A model generated the notes under the pieces. That model saw nothing but the letters and a program-made list of their open reading frames with translations, did no database searches and was not told the DNA's origin. A stretch of 8,567 bases of DNA from Desulfonema limicola (lineage in GTDB: Bacteria; Desulfobacterota; Desulfobacteria; Desulfobacterales; DYRC01): positions 1,533 to 10,099 of the forward strand of contig DYRC01000137.1 in NCBI GenBank assembly GCA_020718925.1. The letters are read 5' to 3'. Every line of letters begins with the position of its first letter. Positions within the stretch are counted from its first letter, which is position 1. The position numbers and the translations under genes are program-made. Shown piece by piece: positions 1 to 6,969 of this stretch.

Positions 1-1248
1 CTAAAATAAATGATCTTCATCGGTCAGAAACCGGAATGCCTCAAGATATTTCTGAGAGGTATTGCGAATCACTTCGTCCGGCAGAAATGGCGCGGGACGC
101 TGTTTGTTCCATTTAACAGAGATGAGATAATCTCTGAGATATTGTTTGTCAAAGCTTTTCTGAGATCCGCCGGGCTGATAGCTGTCTTTGGGCCAGAATC
201 GGGAAGAATCGGGCGTCAGCACCTCGTCTATCAATATAACCTCATCGCCTAAAAGCCCGAACTCGAATTTGGTATCTGCAATGATAATGCCTTTTTTATC
301 TGCCAGCTCACTGCCTTTTTTATAAATCGCAAGGCTTAAATCTCTGATTTTTTCTGCCAAATCCTGACCTATCCGCTTAACGGTCTCTTCAAAATCAATA
401 TTGATGTCATGCACCCCGATCTCTTCTTTGGTAGAGGGCGTAAAAATAGGTTCAGGCAGTTTATCCGATTCTTTCAAGCCCTGAGGCAGCGCAATGCCGC
501 AGACCGTTCCTGATTTCTGATAAGATTCCCAGCCGGAACCGGAAAGATAGCCTCTGACCACGCATTCGATGGGAATGGGTTTGGCTTTTAACACCATCAT
601 ACTCCGTCCTTTGAGAATATCGGTGTATGGCTTGCACGATTCCGGATAGTCGTCGGGGTCTGCGGAAATCAGATGGTTTTTTACTATGGATTTCATCACA
701 TCGAACCAGAACAGAGAAATCTGCGTCAGCACTTTGCCTTTTTGCGGCACAGGCTCCGGCATGACCACATCGTAAGCGGAAATACGATCAGCAGCCACCA
801 TCAGCAGACTATCTCCCAGATCATACATATCTCTGACTTTGCCGCGTTTTATCAGCATAAGATCAAAAAAATCCGTTTCAAAGATGGGGCGCGAACTGAT
901 CTGCTGCTGCCGCTCAAATGCTGCCACATATTGTTTGAATATCTCGGTTACGTCTTGTTCCAGTTCCGAGAACTGGACACCGGTTTCGTATTTTCCGGGG
1001 CGCCCTTCCCGGCAATGAACGACTTTGCCTTTGAGATTGAGCAGATTTTCCTCAAATGCAACGGTCATGGATAATATCTGTCCGAATTCAGTAGGGAAAT
1101 GCGTTTCCAATAAAATGCCGGATTCGGATACGTTCAGGGTTCTGCCCATTCCTTCATAGACAATACGCCCGCTTTCATCCACGCACACATAAGACAGGTT
1201 GAGCGAATTGAATCGCTTATGTCTTCTTTTCTCTTCGACTGACTGCAT
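1..1248 (-). CDS. purC: PilZ domain fused to SAICAR synthetase (PurC)
   Basis: The product is 415 aa with two domains. Residues 8-105 form a PilZ domain with both c-di-GMP motifs: RxxxR at R8-R12, and NxSxxG at N39, S41 and G44. Residues about 121-415 are a full-length phosphoribosylaminoimidazole-succinocarboxamide synthase, which joins aspartate to CAIR using ATP in de novo purine synthesis. It has the RGKVRD N-terminal strand (135-140), the first PurC signature around PIECVVRGYLSGS (226-238) and the second, IADTKFEFG (323-331). The linker is about 15 residues and Gln-rich. ATG at 1248 is chosen because GGGGTGA (1253-1259) lies just upstream; a longer start at 1332 would overlap the previous gene and add a basic, low-complexity leader. 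The next in-frame ATG at the PurC boundary (858) has no ribosome binding site. It is the last gene of the four-gene operon, 37 bases after its neighbour. The stop is TAG at 1-3. Domain identities are clear; control of PurC by c-di-GMP is inference. Confidence 0.95.
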   Translation of the reverse strand: MQSVEEKRRHKRFNSLNLSYVCVDESGRIVYEGMGRTLNVSESGILLETHFPTEFGQILSMTVAFEENLLNLKGKVVHCREGRPGKYETGVQFSELEQDVTEIFKQYVAAFERQQQISSRPIFETDFFDLMLIKRGKVRDMYDLGDSLLMVAADRISAYDVVMPEPVPQKGKVLTQISLFWFDVMKSIVKNHLISADPDDYPESCKPYTDILKGRSMMVLKAKPIPIECVVRGYLSGSGWESYQKSGTVCGIALPQGLKESDKLPEPIFTPSTKEEIGVHDINIDFEETVKRIGQDLAEKIRDLSLAIYKKGSELADKKGIIIADTKFEFGLLGDEVILIDEVLTPDSSRFWPKDSYQPGGSQKSFDKQYLRDYLISVKWNKQRPAPFLPDEVIRNTSQKYLEAFRFLTDEDHLF

Positions 1249-1252
1249 ATTT

Positions 1253-1259
1253 TCACCCC
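1253..1259 (-). promoter_or_regulatory. Ribosome binding site of the pilZ-purC gene
   Basis: On the minus strand this reads GGGGTGA, four bases before the ATG at 1248. It is the main reason for starting the fusion protein at the MQSVEEKRR methionine rather than at the upstream in-frame ATG at 1332, which lies inside the preceding gene. Confidence 0.7.
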
Positions 1260-1285
1260 ACAAGGCCTTTTTTATTAATTTTGTT

Positions 1286-2455
1286 CTATTTTTTCTGTTT
1301 TGCTTCTTTTGCATTTTTCCGTTGAAATTCACAGGACACCCTGGTCGTTACGGAAATAGTGGTCGCAACGCTTTCGATCAGATTCCGCAAGGTGGATGCC
1401 AGACCGTCATATTCTTTGCGTAAATTTTCCTGATTGACTTTATCAGACTGAAAATCTTCTGATGTAAAAACAGATGCGGAATACGGTTCATGTCCCATGT
1501 CCAAAAACGATATATGACCGATAAAGTCTCCGGGTCCCAACATGGCTGCAAGAACATATCCTTCGGGAATTTTTCGCACAATCGCGGCTTCACCCTGAGT
1601 GATCCGATAGAGGGTTTCGTCTTTCTGTCCCTGTTTGATCGTGTGTTTTTTGCTGGCAAGCCGTTCTTTGAGGTTATCCCGCTTCAGATATACATCCACC
1701 ACTTTGTTCGTTAAATCTCTCCGGCGGCGATCCATGCTGATGGCAAAATCTTTGAAGTCGCGGGACTGACTGAGAAATTCTTCGGACAGCCGCTGTGTAT
1801 TCAGGATTCCTAACTGCACCTTGCCGACGGCAACTGCGGTTGCATTGCGGACGCTTCCCTGAAACATGAACGCACTGATGCCGCCGATAAACGACCCTTC
1901 ACCGATTCTTAAAATGGTCAGCGGACCCTGAGGGGTTTCTTTGACAATATCCACCACGCCTTCCATAATTGACCATATCCAGTTGCCATGCCGCTTTTCC
2001 TGAATAATAAACTGCCCATCCCGGAACTCTTCTTCATCTGCCACATACATATAATCAATCAAGGGACCTTTGATGACCGGAATAGTGGAAGATTCTTTCT
2101 TTTCAAATGACACCGGACCCAGCTTGGGCGTTTCGCCGTCATCCACCATTCTGAGACCGTCTAAAATAATTTCCATCCGGTTGCTGGTAATGACTTTGGG
2201 GACGTTGAAATTTTCAAGGCTGAATTCAAAATCGCCTTCTGCCCATCCGAAGAGCAGATATACCGCGTCCAAGCCGGTTTTGTCCGATGCTGACGCATTG
2301 ATAATATTGCCTTTTGTAAAAAATACCTCTCCCGGCGTCTGAGAGTATTTGCTCATGAGACGCAACACACCCGATCCGCCGCTTGATCCGATAAGCTGCA
2401 GGACATCTCCCAAACTCAGAAATTTCAGGCTGCCGTTTAAGACAATATTGCCCAT
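1286..2455 (-). CDS. DUF4388 protein with two cyclic-nucleotide-binding-like domains
   Basis: The product is 389 aa. Residues 1-104 match the DUF4388 (PatA N-terminal-like) pattern: a short strand, then LKFLSLGDVLQLIGSSGGSGVL, then a GEVFFTKGNIINA segment. This domain is common in deltaproteobacterial signalling proteins and is often found near MglA-type GTPases. Two cNMP-binding beta-barrels follow, at about 135-235 and 260-345. The first phosphate-binding cassette (GEGSFIGGIS, then R203 in VRNATA) keeps the arginine but lacks the usual glutamate. The second (GPGDFIGHIS, then PYSASV) lacks both, so classical cNMP binding is doubtful, at least there. The C-terminal 45 residues look helical and end in a Lys-rich tail. 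There is no DNA-binding HTH, so this is not a CRP-type regulator. It lies third in the operon, 16 bases after the GTPase, with AAAAGGGA upstream of the ATG. A cytoplasmic signalling adaptor is the likely role; its ligand and partner are unknown. Confidence 0.85.
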   Translation of the reverse strand: MGNIVLNGSLKFLSLGDVLQLIGSSGGSGVLRLMSKYSQTPGEVFFTKGNIINASASDKTGLDAVYLLFGWAEGDFEFSLENFNVPKVITSNRMEIILDGLRMVDDGETPKLGPVSFEKKESSTIPVIKGPLIDYMYVADEEEFRDGQFIIQEKRHGNWIWSIMEGVVDIVKETPQGPLTILRIGEGSFIGGISAFMFQGSVRNATAVAVGKVQLGILNTQRLSEEFLSQSRDFKDFAISMDRRRRDLTNKVVDVYLKRDNLKERLASKKHTIKQGQKDETLYRITQGEAAIVRKIPEGYVLAAMLGPGDFIGHISFLDMGHEPYSASVFTSEDFQSDKVNQENLRKEYDGLASTLRNLIESVATTISVTTRVSCEFQRKNAKEAKQKK

Positions 2456-2471
2456 CTGTAATTCCCTTTTC

Positions 2472-3080
2472 TTACCATCCCATTTTCTGCTTCATGGATT
2501 GCAGGGTTAGTTTGATAATCGCCTTCAAGGTCTCGCCCACGCCGGTTCCTATGACCGCGCTTGCCGGAAACGACGGCGCTTTCAATTGGCGATTCAGATC
2601 TTTTTCCATCTGCTCAATGCTCATAATCGGAATGTTCTGTTCGGCAAGGTCCCGTTTGTTATATTGGAGAATCAGCGGGATTTTCATAATGCTCAACCCG
2701 TATTCTTTGAGATTCTGATGCAGGTCTTTTAAAGACAACGCATTTTTTTCCCGCCTGACTTCCAGCGAATCTGCCACAAACACCAAACCGTCCACTTCCC
2801 TTAACACCATTTTTCGGGTGGATGCGTACTTGACCTGCCCCGGAACCGTATAAAGCTGAATCCGCACGTCAAAGCCCTTGACTTTTCCGACCCCCATCGG
2901 CAGAAAATCAAAAAACAATGTCCGATCCCCCTCGGTTTTGGCGCAGACCATATCTCCGGTTACCTGCTTTCGGAAAGTCTTGAAAATATATTCAAGATTG
3001 GTGGTCTTTCCGCACCGCCCGGGTCCGTAATAGACAATTTTACACTCAATTTCCCGATCTTTCAAATTAATATTTGCCAT
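2472..3080 (-). CDS. MglA-family Ras-like small GTPase
   Basis: The product is 202 aa, close to the size of Myxococcus MglA, and consists of a single GTPase domain. The P-loop GPGRCGKT is at 19-26, the switch I segment TLFFDFLP at 54-61, the MglA-type switch II motif TVPGQ at 78-82 (replacing the usual DxxGQ), and the base-recognition motif NKRD at 141-144. MglA GTPases set cell polarity and place motility or pilus machinery at a pole, normally with the roadblock protein MglB as GAP. No roadblock gene is present in this window; the neighbours are a TPR/PilZ-like protein and a DUF4388 protein. The ATG lies three bases after the TGA of the upstream gene and no Shine-Dalgarno is visible, so translation probably depends on termination-reinitiation. 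The family assignment is firm. Whether it is the functional mglA or a paralogue cannot be told from sequence alone, so no symbol is given. Confidence 0.93.
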   Translation of the reverse strand: MANINLKDREIECKIVYYGPGRCGKTTNLEYIFKTFRKQVTGDMVCAKTEGDRTLFFDFLPMGVGKVKGFDVRIQLYTVPGQVKYASTRKMVLREVDGLVFVADSLEVRREKNALSLKDLHQNLKEYGLSIMKIPLILQYNKRDLAEQNIPIMSIEQMEKDLNRQLKAPSFPASAVIGTGVGETLKAIIKLTLQSMKQKMGW

Positions 3081-3083
3081 AGG

Positions 3084-3980
3084 TCAGATACTTTTGATTT
3101 TAATGTCCAGGCTGTAATATCCCTGCTTGGGGCCTGATTCAATTTTAGATTTTGCAGAAACCACCGCTTTGCCGTTGAACATTGCCATAGGGGAATAAAA
3201 TTGTACCTGATCGAGCGTGATGCCGACATCCAGATGCTCCAGCAGATATTTATCCGTGCTTGAAATCAGAATATTAATCACATTGCCGGATTGGAAGCTG
3301 ACATCATATTCGATGGTTTCCCCTTTTTTAACGCCTTCACTTATTGTAATTCCTACGGAGCTGATGTCCAGAATTTCTTCCTGAGTTACCTCTTTTTCTC
3401 TTCCGGGATCATCAGGCATGGGCAGCTGCCGGTCAATTCCCTTTTTCTCAAGGATATTCTGCAAAAAAAACCTGAGCTTGCCCAATTGTCCTACTGAGAA
3501 CAGGTTTCCGTTCATCCACTGCTCATACTGAACTGCCGCATCCTCAATCAGATCCATTGCCATGTGACATCGGAAAATGTTTTTGGCAACGTCCATCCGG
3601 ATATCTTCCCGGCTCAACAGTTCATTAAATTCTCTGAGCGCCCGCTTATACTGCCCGAACTTGGCAAGGGCAATCGCGCCTTCCATGTCTTTGAGATTGT
3701 CATCTTTTGAAAAAGAAAATTTGGTCCGGATCACCTCCTGAACCTGCTCCGGCATTTCTCTGAGAAGCGGTGATTCTTCAAGACGCTTCATGTCATCGTT
3801 GATGGCTCGGACTTTGGCGGCAATGGAACTCAACAGCGACTTGTTTCTGATAACGTCTTCATGCTGTTTGATAATCTGACCGGCCTGCATGTATCTGTCT
3901 TTTGCCTCGTTGAGAAGCCCCTGAGCCTGATAAATATCCGCCTGCTGCAATAATGATTTGATCCGCTCTTTCACATCCAT
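3084..3980 (-). CDS. TPR-like protein with degenerate PilZ-like C-terminal domain
   Basis: The product is 298 aa, with no signal peptide or membrane segment. The N-terminal two thirds are helical with TPR-like pairs: about residues 10-40 (ADIYQAQGLLNEAKDRY) and 97-155 (AIALAKFGQYKRALREF, then a second pair around VAKNIFRCHMAM). From about residue 200 it turns into a beta-rich domain that contains DISSVG (205-210), matching the second PilZ motif DxSxxG. It ends in alternating strands like the last strands of PilZ (AKSKIESGPKQGYYSLDIKI). No RxxxR motif precedes it, so c-di-GMP binding as in canonical PilZ is unlikely. This is the first gene of the operon; AGAGGTGG lies just before the ATG at 3980. 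The likely role is a scaffold or adaptor for the downstream GTPase. The TPR call is moderately sure and the PilZ-like call is inference from the motif and predicted strand pattern. Confidence 0.8.
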   Translation of the reverse strand: MDVKERIKSLLQQADIYQAQGLLNEAKDRYMQAGQIIKQHEDVIRNKSLLSSIAAKVRAINDDMKRLEESPLLREMPEQVQEVIRTKFSFSKDDNLKDMEGAIALAKFGQYKRALREFNELLSREDIRMDVAKNIFRCHMAMDLIEDAAVQYEQWMNGNLFSVGQLGKLRFFLQNILEKKGIDRQLPMPDDPGREKEVTQEEILDISSVGITISEGVKKGETIEYDVSFQSGNVINILISSTDKYLLEHLDVGITLDQVQFYSPMAMFNGKAVVSAKSKIESGPKQGYYSLDIKIKSI

Positions 3981-4034
3981 TGTGCCACCTCTTTGTCTTA
4001 TTTATAATTATTATGCTTATCCATTTTCAGGCGT

Positions 4035-4066
4035 GATGTCAATACATTGATAAAAGTATTGACATC
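4035..4066. repeat. Perfect 11-bp inverted repeat, candidate shared operator
   Basis: The arms are GATGTCAATAC (4035-4045) and GTATTGACATC (4056-4066), separated by 10 bases, so the arm centres are 21 bases (two helical turns) apart. That spacing suits a dimeric regulator. Each arm contains TTGACA reading outward toward one of the two divergent genes. There is no T-tract after either arm, which argues against a terminator. Confidence 0.6.
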
Positions 4067-4132
4067 GGCAAAATTTGTGTTAAATGTTTTATTTCTATTT
4101 TTCAGACTATAACACATTATATGTTGATGATT

Positions 4133-4140
4133 AAAGGAGA
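4133..4140 (+). promoter_or_regulatory. Ribosome binding site of mdh
   Basis: AAAGGAGA precedes two adjacent ATG codons at 4143 and 4146. The gap from GGAG is three bases to the first ATG and six to the second, so the second ATG (MDKKVTIVG) is the better spaced start. The difference is a single residue. Confidence 0.75.
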
Positions 4141-4142
4141 AA

Positions 4143-5081
4143 ATGATGGACAAGAAAGTAACCATTGTGGGAGCGGGCTTTGTAGGCGCAACTGCGGCAC
4201 AGAGAATGGCGGAAAAAGAATTGGCAGACGTGGTGCTGGTGGACATTGTCGAAGGCGTTCCTCAAGGAAAAGCATTAGACCTGACTCAGGCAGCAGCCGT
4301 TGAAAAACATGATTCCAAAATTCTCGGCACCAATGCCTATGAAGCTTCGGCAAATTCGGACATCGTGATTATCACTGCCGGTATCCCCCGGAAACCGGGC
4401 ATGAGCCGCGATGACCTGCTCAGCACCAATGCGGGAATTATGAAAAATGTTACCCAGCAGATTGCAAAATATTCCCCGAATGCGATTCTGATTATCGTCA
4501 GCAACCCGCTGGACGCTATGTGTCATGTAGCCCATCAGGTCAGCGGATTCCCCAAAAACAGAGTGATCGGCATGGCAGGCGTTTTGGATTCAGCCCGTTT
4601 CAGAGCCTTTATTGCAATGGAACTCAATGTTTCTATTGAAAGCACCCACGCATTTGTGCTGGGCGGACACGGCGACACGATGGTTCCGCTGCCCCGCTAC
4701 TCCACAGTAGGCGGAATTCCGATTACCGAACTCATGTCCAAAGACAGAATTGACGCACTGGTTAAACGGACTGCCAACGGCGGCGCGGAAATCGTCAGCC
4801 TGCTCAAAACCGGCAGCGCGTTCTATGCGCCTGCATCGTCAGCCGTTGAAATGGCAAAAGCCATCCTGCTGGACAAAAAAACGGTTCTGCCCTGCGCCGC
4901 ATACCTTGAAGGCGAATACGGCATTAACGGACTGTTCATCGGCGTCCCGGTCAAACTGGGCAAAGCCGGCGTGGAACAGGTCATTGAAATCAAACTGACC
5001 GATGATGAAAAAGCCGCTCTGCACAAATCGGCTGCTGCGGTTCAGGAACTCAAAAGCGCGTTGGCAAAATTGAGCAAATAA
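4143..5081 (+). CDS. mdh: NAD-dependent malate dehydrogenase, LDH-like type
   Basis: The product is 312 aa and oxidises malate to oxaloacetate with NAD+ in the TCA cycle, in the cytoplasm. The Rossmann motif VGAGFVG is at 9-15, and the acidic residue that selects NAD over NADP is D34 (LVDI). The active-site loop IPRKPGMSRDDL carries R83, which marks malate rather than lactate specificity (lactate enzymes have Q there), and R89. The SNPLD motif is at 120-124, D149 and R152 lie in LDSARFR, and catalytic H176 lies in GGHGDTM. Length and motifs fit the lactate-dehydrogenase-like tetrameric MDH class found in many sulfate reducers. It is a single-gene unit with its own ribosome binding site and a hairpin after the stop. 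It converges on sppA and diverges from the signalling operon. The start could be the second ATG at 4146. Confidence 0.97.
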   Translation: MMDKKVTIVGAGFVGATAAQRMAEKELADVVLVDIVEGVPQGKALDLTQAAAVEKHDSKILGTNAYEASANSDIVIITAGIPRKPGMSRDDLLSTNAGIMKNVTQQIAKYSPNAILIIVSNPLDAMCHVAHQVSGFPKNRVIGMAGVLDSARFRAFIAMELNVSIESTHAFVLGGHGDTMVPLPRYSTVGGIPITELMSKDRIDALVKRTANGGAEIVSLLKTGSAFYAPASSAVEMAKAILLDKKTVLPCAAYLEGEYGINGLFIGVPVKLGKAGVEQVIEIKLTDDEKAALHKSAAAVQELKSALAKLSK

Positions 5082-5097
5082 TTTTTCAAAATGAACG

Positions 5098-5119
5098 ACC
5101 CCGCCGAAAGCGGCGGGGT
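5098..5119 (+). terminator. GC-rich hairpin after mdh
   Basis: The stem is CCCCGCCG (5099-5106) with CGGCGGGG (5111-5118), an AAAG loop and an extra A-T pair at the base, starting 17 bases after the mdh stop. Only a weak run (TATT) follows, so it is a strong hairpin without a classical U-tract. A terminator or RNA 3'-end protector for mdh is the likely role. Confidence 0.65.
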
Positions 5120-5125
5120 ATTAAA

Positions 5126-5199
5126 CCCGAGCTTCACAGAATTTCGGGATTAACAAGATTTAATTATGATAACCCTCTGATTCCGTGAATCATAATTAA
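5126..5199. repeat. Palindromic intergenic repeat with AT-rich hairpin beyond sppA
   Basis: Two inverted repeats lie here. A small imperfect one has arms CCCGA (5126-5130) and TCGGG (5144-5148). A perfect 11-base one has arms TTAATTATGAT (5160-5170) and ATCATAATTAA (5189-5199), adjoining the sppA stop codon at 5200. The second hairpin could terminate sppA transcription. The block GGATTAACAAGATT (5147-5160) followed by GTGAATCAT (5185-5193) resembles GGATTAGAAGATT and GTGAATCAT in the repeat at 7746-7826, so it may be a degenerate copy of a dispersed repeat. Confidence 0.5.
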
Positions 5200-6969
5200 T
5201 TATCGAAACATCTCCGACTCCGGCACTGCCAAAACACCCGGTTCTTCAGCAATCCCAAGAGCTTTTACTGCCCGGACTATGGGCTGAATCTCCTCTATCA
5301 CCTTTGTCATGCTGTCTTCATTCGACTTATCGCCGACATCAGATTCCCGATTCAGAATGCTGTCTATCAGAGATTTCTTTTCAGGATAACCTTTGAGCCG
5401 GACTTTTGCGTCTTCGGGAATATTGGCAGCTTTTTTGGCAAGGCGCAGCGCGGTGTTGAATCCGCCCAACTCATCCACCAGCCCGTTATCTTTGGCATCC
5501 TGACCTGTCCAGATTCGTCCTTTGGCAACATTCATCACCATATCTTTGGGTAAATTTCTGCCCTGCGCGACTTTATCGGTAAAATCTTCATAAATCCGAT
5601 CCAAGGCTGCCTGAATGCGCTTCCATTGCGCGGGCGTGTAATCCTGAGAGGTGGTCCACAGGGTGGAATTCTGGCTGGTATGAACCTCGTCGGTGGAAAT
5701 GCCTATTTTGTCCATCAGCCCCTTGGTTAAAAATTTTCCGCCGAAAACGCCGATAGAGCCGGTAATCGTAGCAGGCTGTGCCACAATTTTATCTGCTGCC
5801 ATCGCAACAAAATACCCGCCGGATCCGGCAACATTGCCCATAGACACAATCACCGGCTTTTTTGCTTCTTTGGCTCTGACCACCTCGCGCCATATCGTAT
5901 CTGAAGCAATATAAGACCCGCCGGGGCTGTCCACCCGGAAAAGAATAGCTTTCACATCTTTATCATCAACAGCGGAGCGGAAGGCTGAGGCAACCGTATC
6001 CGAACCCATGCTGACACTGCCTGAAAGCGAGTTATAAGTGCTTTTTCCACGTTTGACGCCGCCTGAGCCGTAAATCAGAGCAATGGCTTCGCCTTTATCC
6101 TGATAATCTTCTTCTGCCCGGCTTGAATATTCTGAAACACTTAACAGCTTTACGCCGATGCCTGCCCGTTTTTTAATATCCCGATATGCCTCATCCCGAT
6201 AGCCCAGATTATCCACAAGCTTTGCATCCAAGGCTTCTTTTCCTAAAAATACGCCCCGATCCGCAAGGGTTCGCACTTCTTCGCTTGTCATTTTCCGATC
6301 TGCGGCAATATCCTTCACCATCTGCTCAAACAACGATTTCATTACTGCCTGAAGCACTTCTTTGTGCGGCGCGGTGTATTGAGTCTGCGTAAACGTGTTG
6401 ACCGCGTTTTTGTATTCCATACGCTGTCCCATTCGGGGAACAAGACCGAGTTTCTCCAGTGTGCCTTTGATAAACTGAGTTTCAAACATCAGCCCGCTCA
6501 GTCCGACATCGCCTGATGGCTGCAGATAAATTTTGTCAAACGCAGATGCAAGATAATAGGAGCGATTGCCCACGCCGAATTCTCCGAAGGTGTCCGCATA
6601 ACTATATGCAGGCTTGCCGGATTTGCGGAAATTGGCAACAGCTTCGCGGATTTCCTGAATCTGGGCAAATCCTATGCCTGCTTCGCCTACTTTGGCAATC
6701 AACCCTACAACCCGGTCGTCTTTTGACGCCGCATCAAGAGATTCAATCAGCTCATGCAATGTTGAAGACCTTCCCATAATGGCGCGTCCGATCCGATCTT
6801 CCGGCACATATTCGGGAAAATTACGCTCCAGACTGATCTCCAGCACGGTATTCGGCTCAACAGCCTTCTTTTTTTTCCAAACGTATATTCCGACTCCGGC
6901 ACCGTAAATCATACCGACCAGCGTTAAACCGCCGATAATCATCAGCACTTTTTCAAAAAATCTTTTCAC
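5200..6969 (-). CDS. sppA: Signal peptide peptidase SppA, long (67K-type) form
   Basis: The product is 589 aa, close to the E. coli long form (about 618 aa), with two tandem S49 domains. A single N-terminal membrane anchor spans about residues 8-31, followed by a KKKK stretch, so the catalytic part should face the periplasm. SppA degrades signal peptides left in the membrane after cleavage. The catalytic lysine is K187, in EYKNAVNTF of the N-terminal domain. The catalytic serine is S383, in GNVAGSGGYFVAMAADKI of the C-terminal domain, preceded by the VDSPGG motif (346-351). Both members of the Ser-Lys dyad are therefore present. The start is GTG at 6969, overlapping the TGA of the hydrolase gene by four bases (GTGA), with AAAGGA upstream; the next ATG in frame would cut into the anchor. 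It is translationally coupled to the hydrolase, though no functional link is known. The C-terminal 50 residues are charged and probably flexible. Confidence 0.96.
   Translation of the reverse strand: MKRFFEKVLMIIGGLTLVGMIYGAGVGIYVWKKKKAVEPNTVLEISLERNFPEYVPEDRIGRAIMGRSSTLHELIESLDAASKDDRVVGLIAKVGEAGIGFAQIQEIREAVANFRKSGKPAYSYADTFGEFGVGNRSYYLASAFDKIYLQPSGDVGLSGLMFETQFIKGTLEKLGLVPRMGQRMEYKNAVNTFTQTQYTAPHKEVLQAVMKSLFEQMVKDIAADRKMTSEEVRTLADRGVFLGKEALDAKLVDNLGYRDEAYRDIKKRAGIGVKLLSVSEYSSRAEEDYQDKGEAIALIYGSGGVKRGKSTYNSLSGSVSMGSDTVASAFRSAVDDKDVKAILFRVDSPGGSYIASDTIWREVVRAKEAKKPVIVSMGNVAGSGGYFVAMAADKIVAQPATITGSIGVFGGKFLTKGLMDKIGISTDEVHTSQNSTLWTTSQDYTPAQWKRIQAALDRIYEDFTDKVAQGRNLPKDMVMNVAKGRIWTGQDAKDNGLVDELGGFNTALRLAKKAANIPEDAKVRLKGYPEKKSLIDSILNRESDVGDKSNEDSMTKVIEEIQPIVRAVKALGIAEEPGVLAVPESEMFR

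Larger units (their letters stand above)
3981..4142. promoter_or_regulatory. Divergent promoter region between the signalling operon and mdh
   Basis: This AT-rich 162-base spacer separates the leftward operon from rightward mdh. Its centre is a perfect inverted repeat (4035-4066). TTGACA occurs on the plus strand at 4059-4064 and on the minus strand at 4042-4037. Possible plus-strand -10 elements are TAAATG (4081-4086, 16-base spacer, poor match) and TATAAC (4108-4113, good match but without a good -35). On the minus strand CATAAT (4015-4010) is a good -10 match, but its 21-base spacing from TTGACA is too long. The promoters are therefore likely but not precisely placed. Confidence 0.5.

Noticed and set aside
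856..930. The PilZ-PurC junction as a frameshift or as two separate genes
   Set aside because: The frame is open without a stop, PurC family similarity begins right after the linker in the same frame, and the only nearby ATG (858) has no Shine-Dalgarno. An independent read of this junction in relatives would settle it.
1249..1332. An upstream in-frame ATG at 1332 that would lengthen the PilZ-PurC protein by 28 residues
   Set aside because: It overlaps the end of the preceding gene, encodes a Lys/Asn-rich leader unlike any PilZ start, and lacks the good ribosome binding site that precedes 1248.
4035..4066. The 11-base palindrome as a transcription terminator
   Set aside because: It lies upstream of both divergent genes, is not GC-rich and has no T-tract on either side; an operator is the better reading.
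3998..4353. Minus-strand open frames over the mdh promoter and 5' end
   Set aside because: They are antisense to a clear mdh gene or to the AT-rich promoter region, lack ribosome binding sites, and have low-complexity or Pro/Leu-rich products.
6030..6969. sppA as the short, single-domain form with an extra N-terminal gene
   Set aside because: The frame is continuous from the GTG at 6969; the catalytic Lys lies in the N-terminal half and the Ser in the C-terminal half, as expected for the long form.
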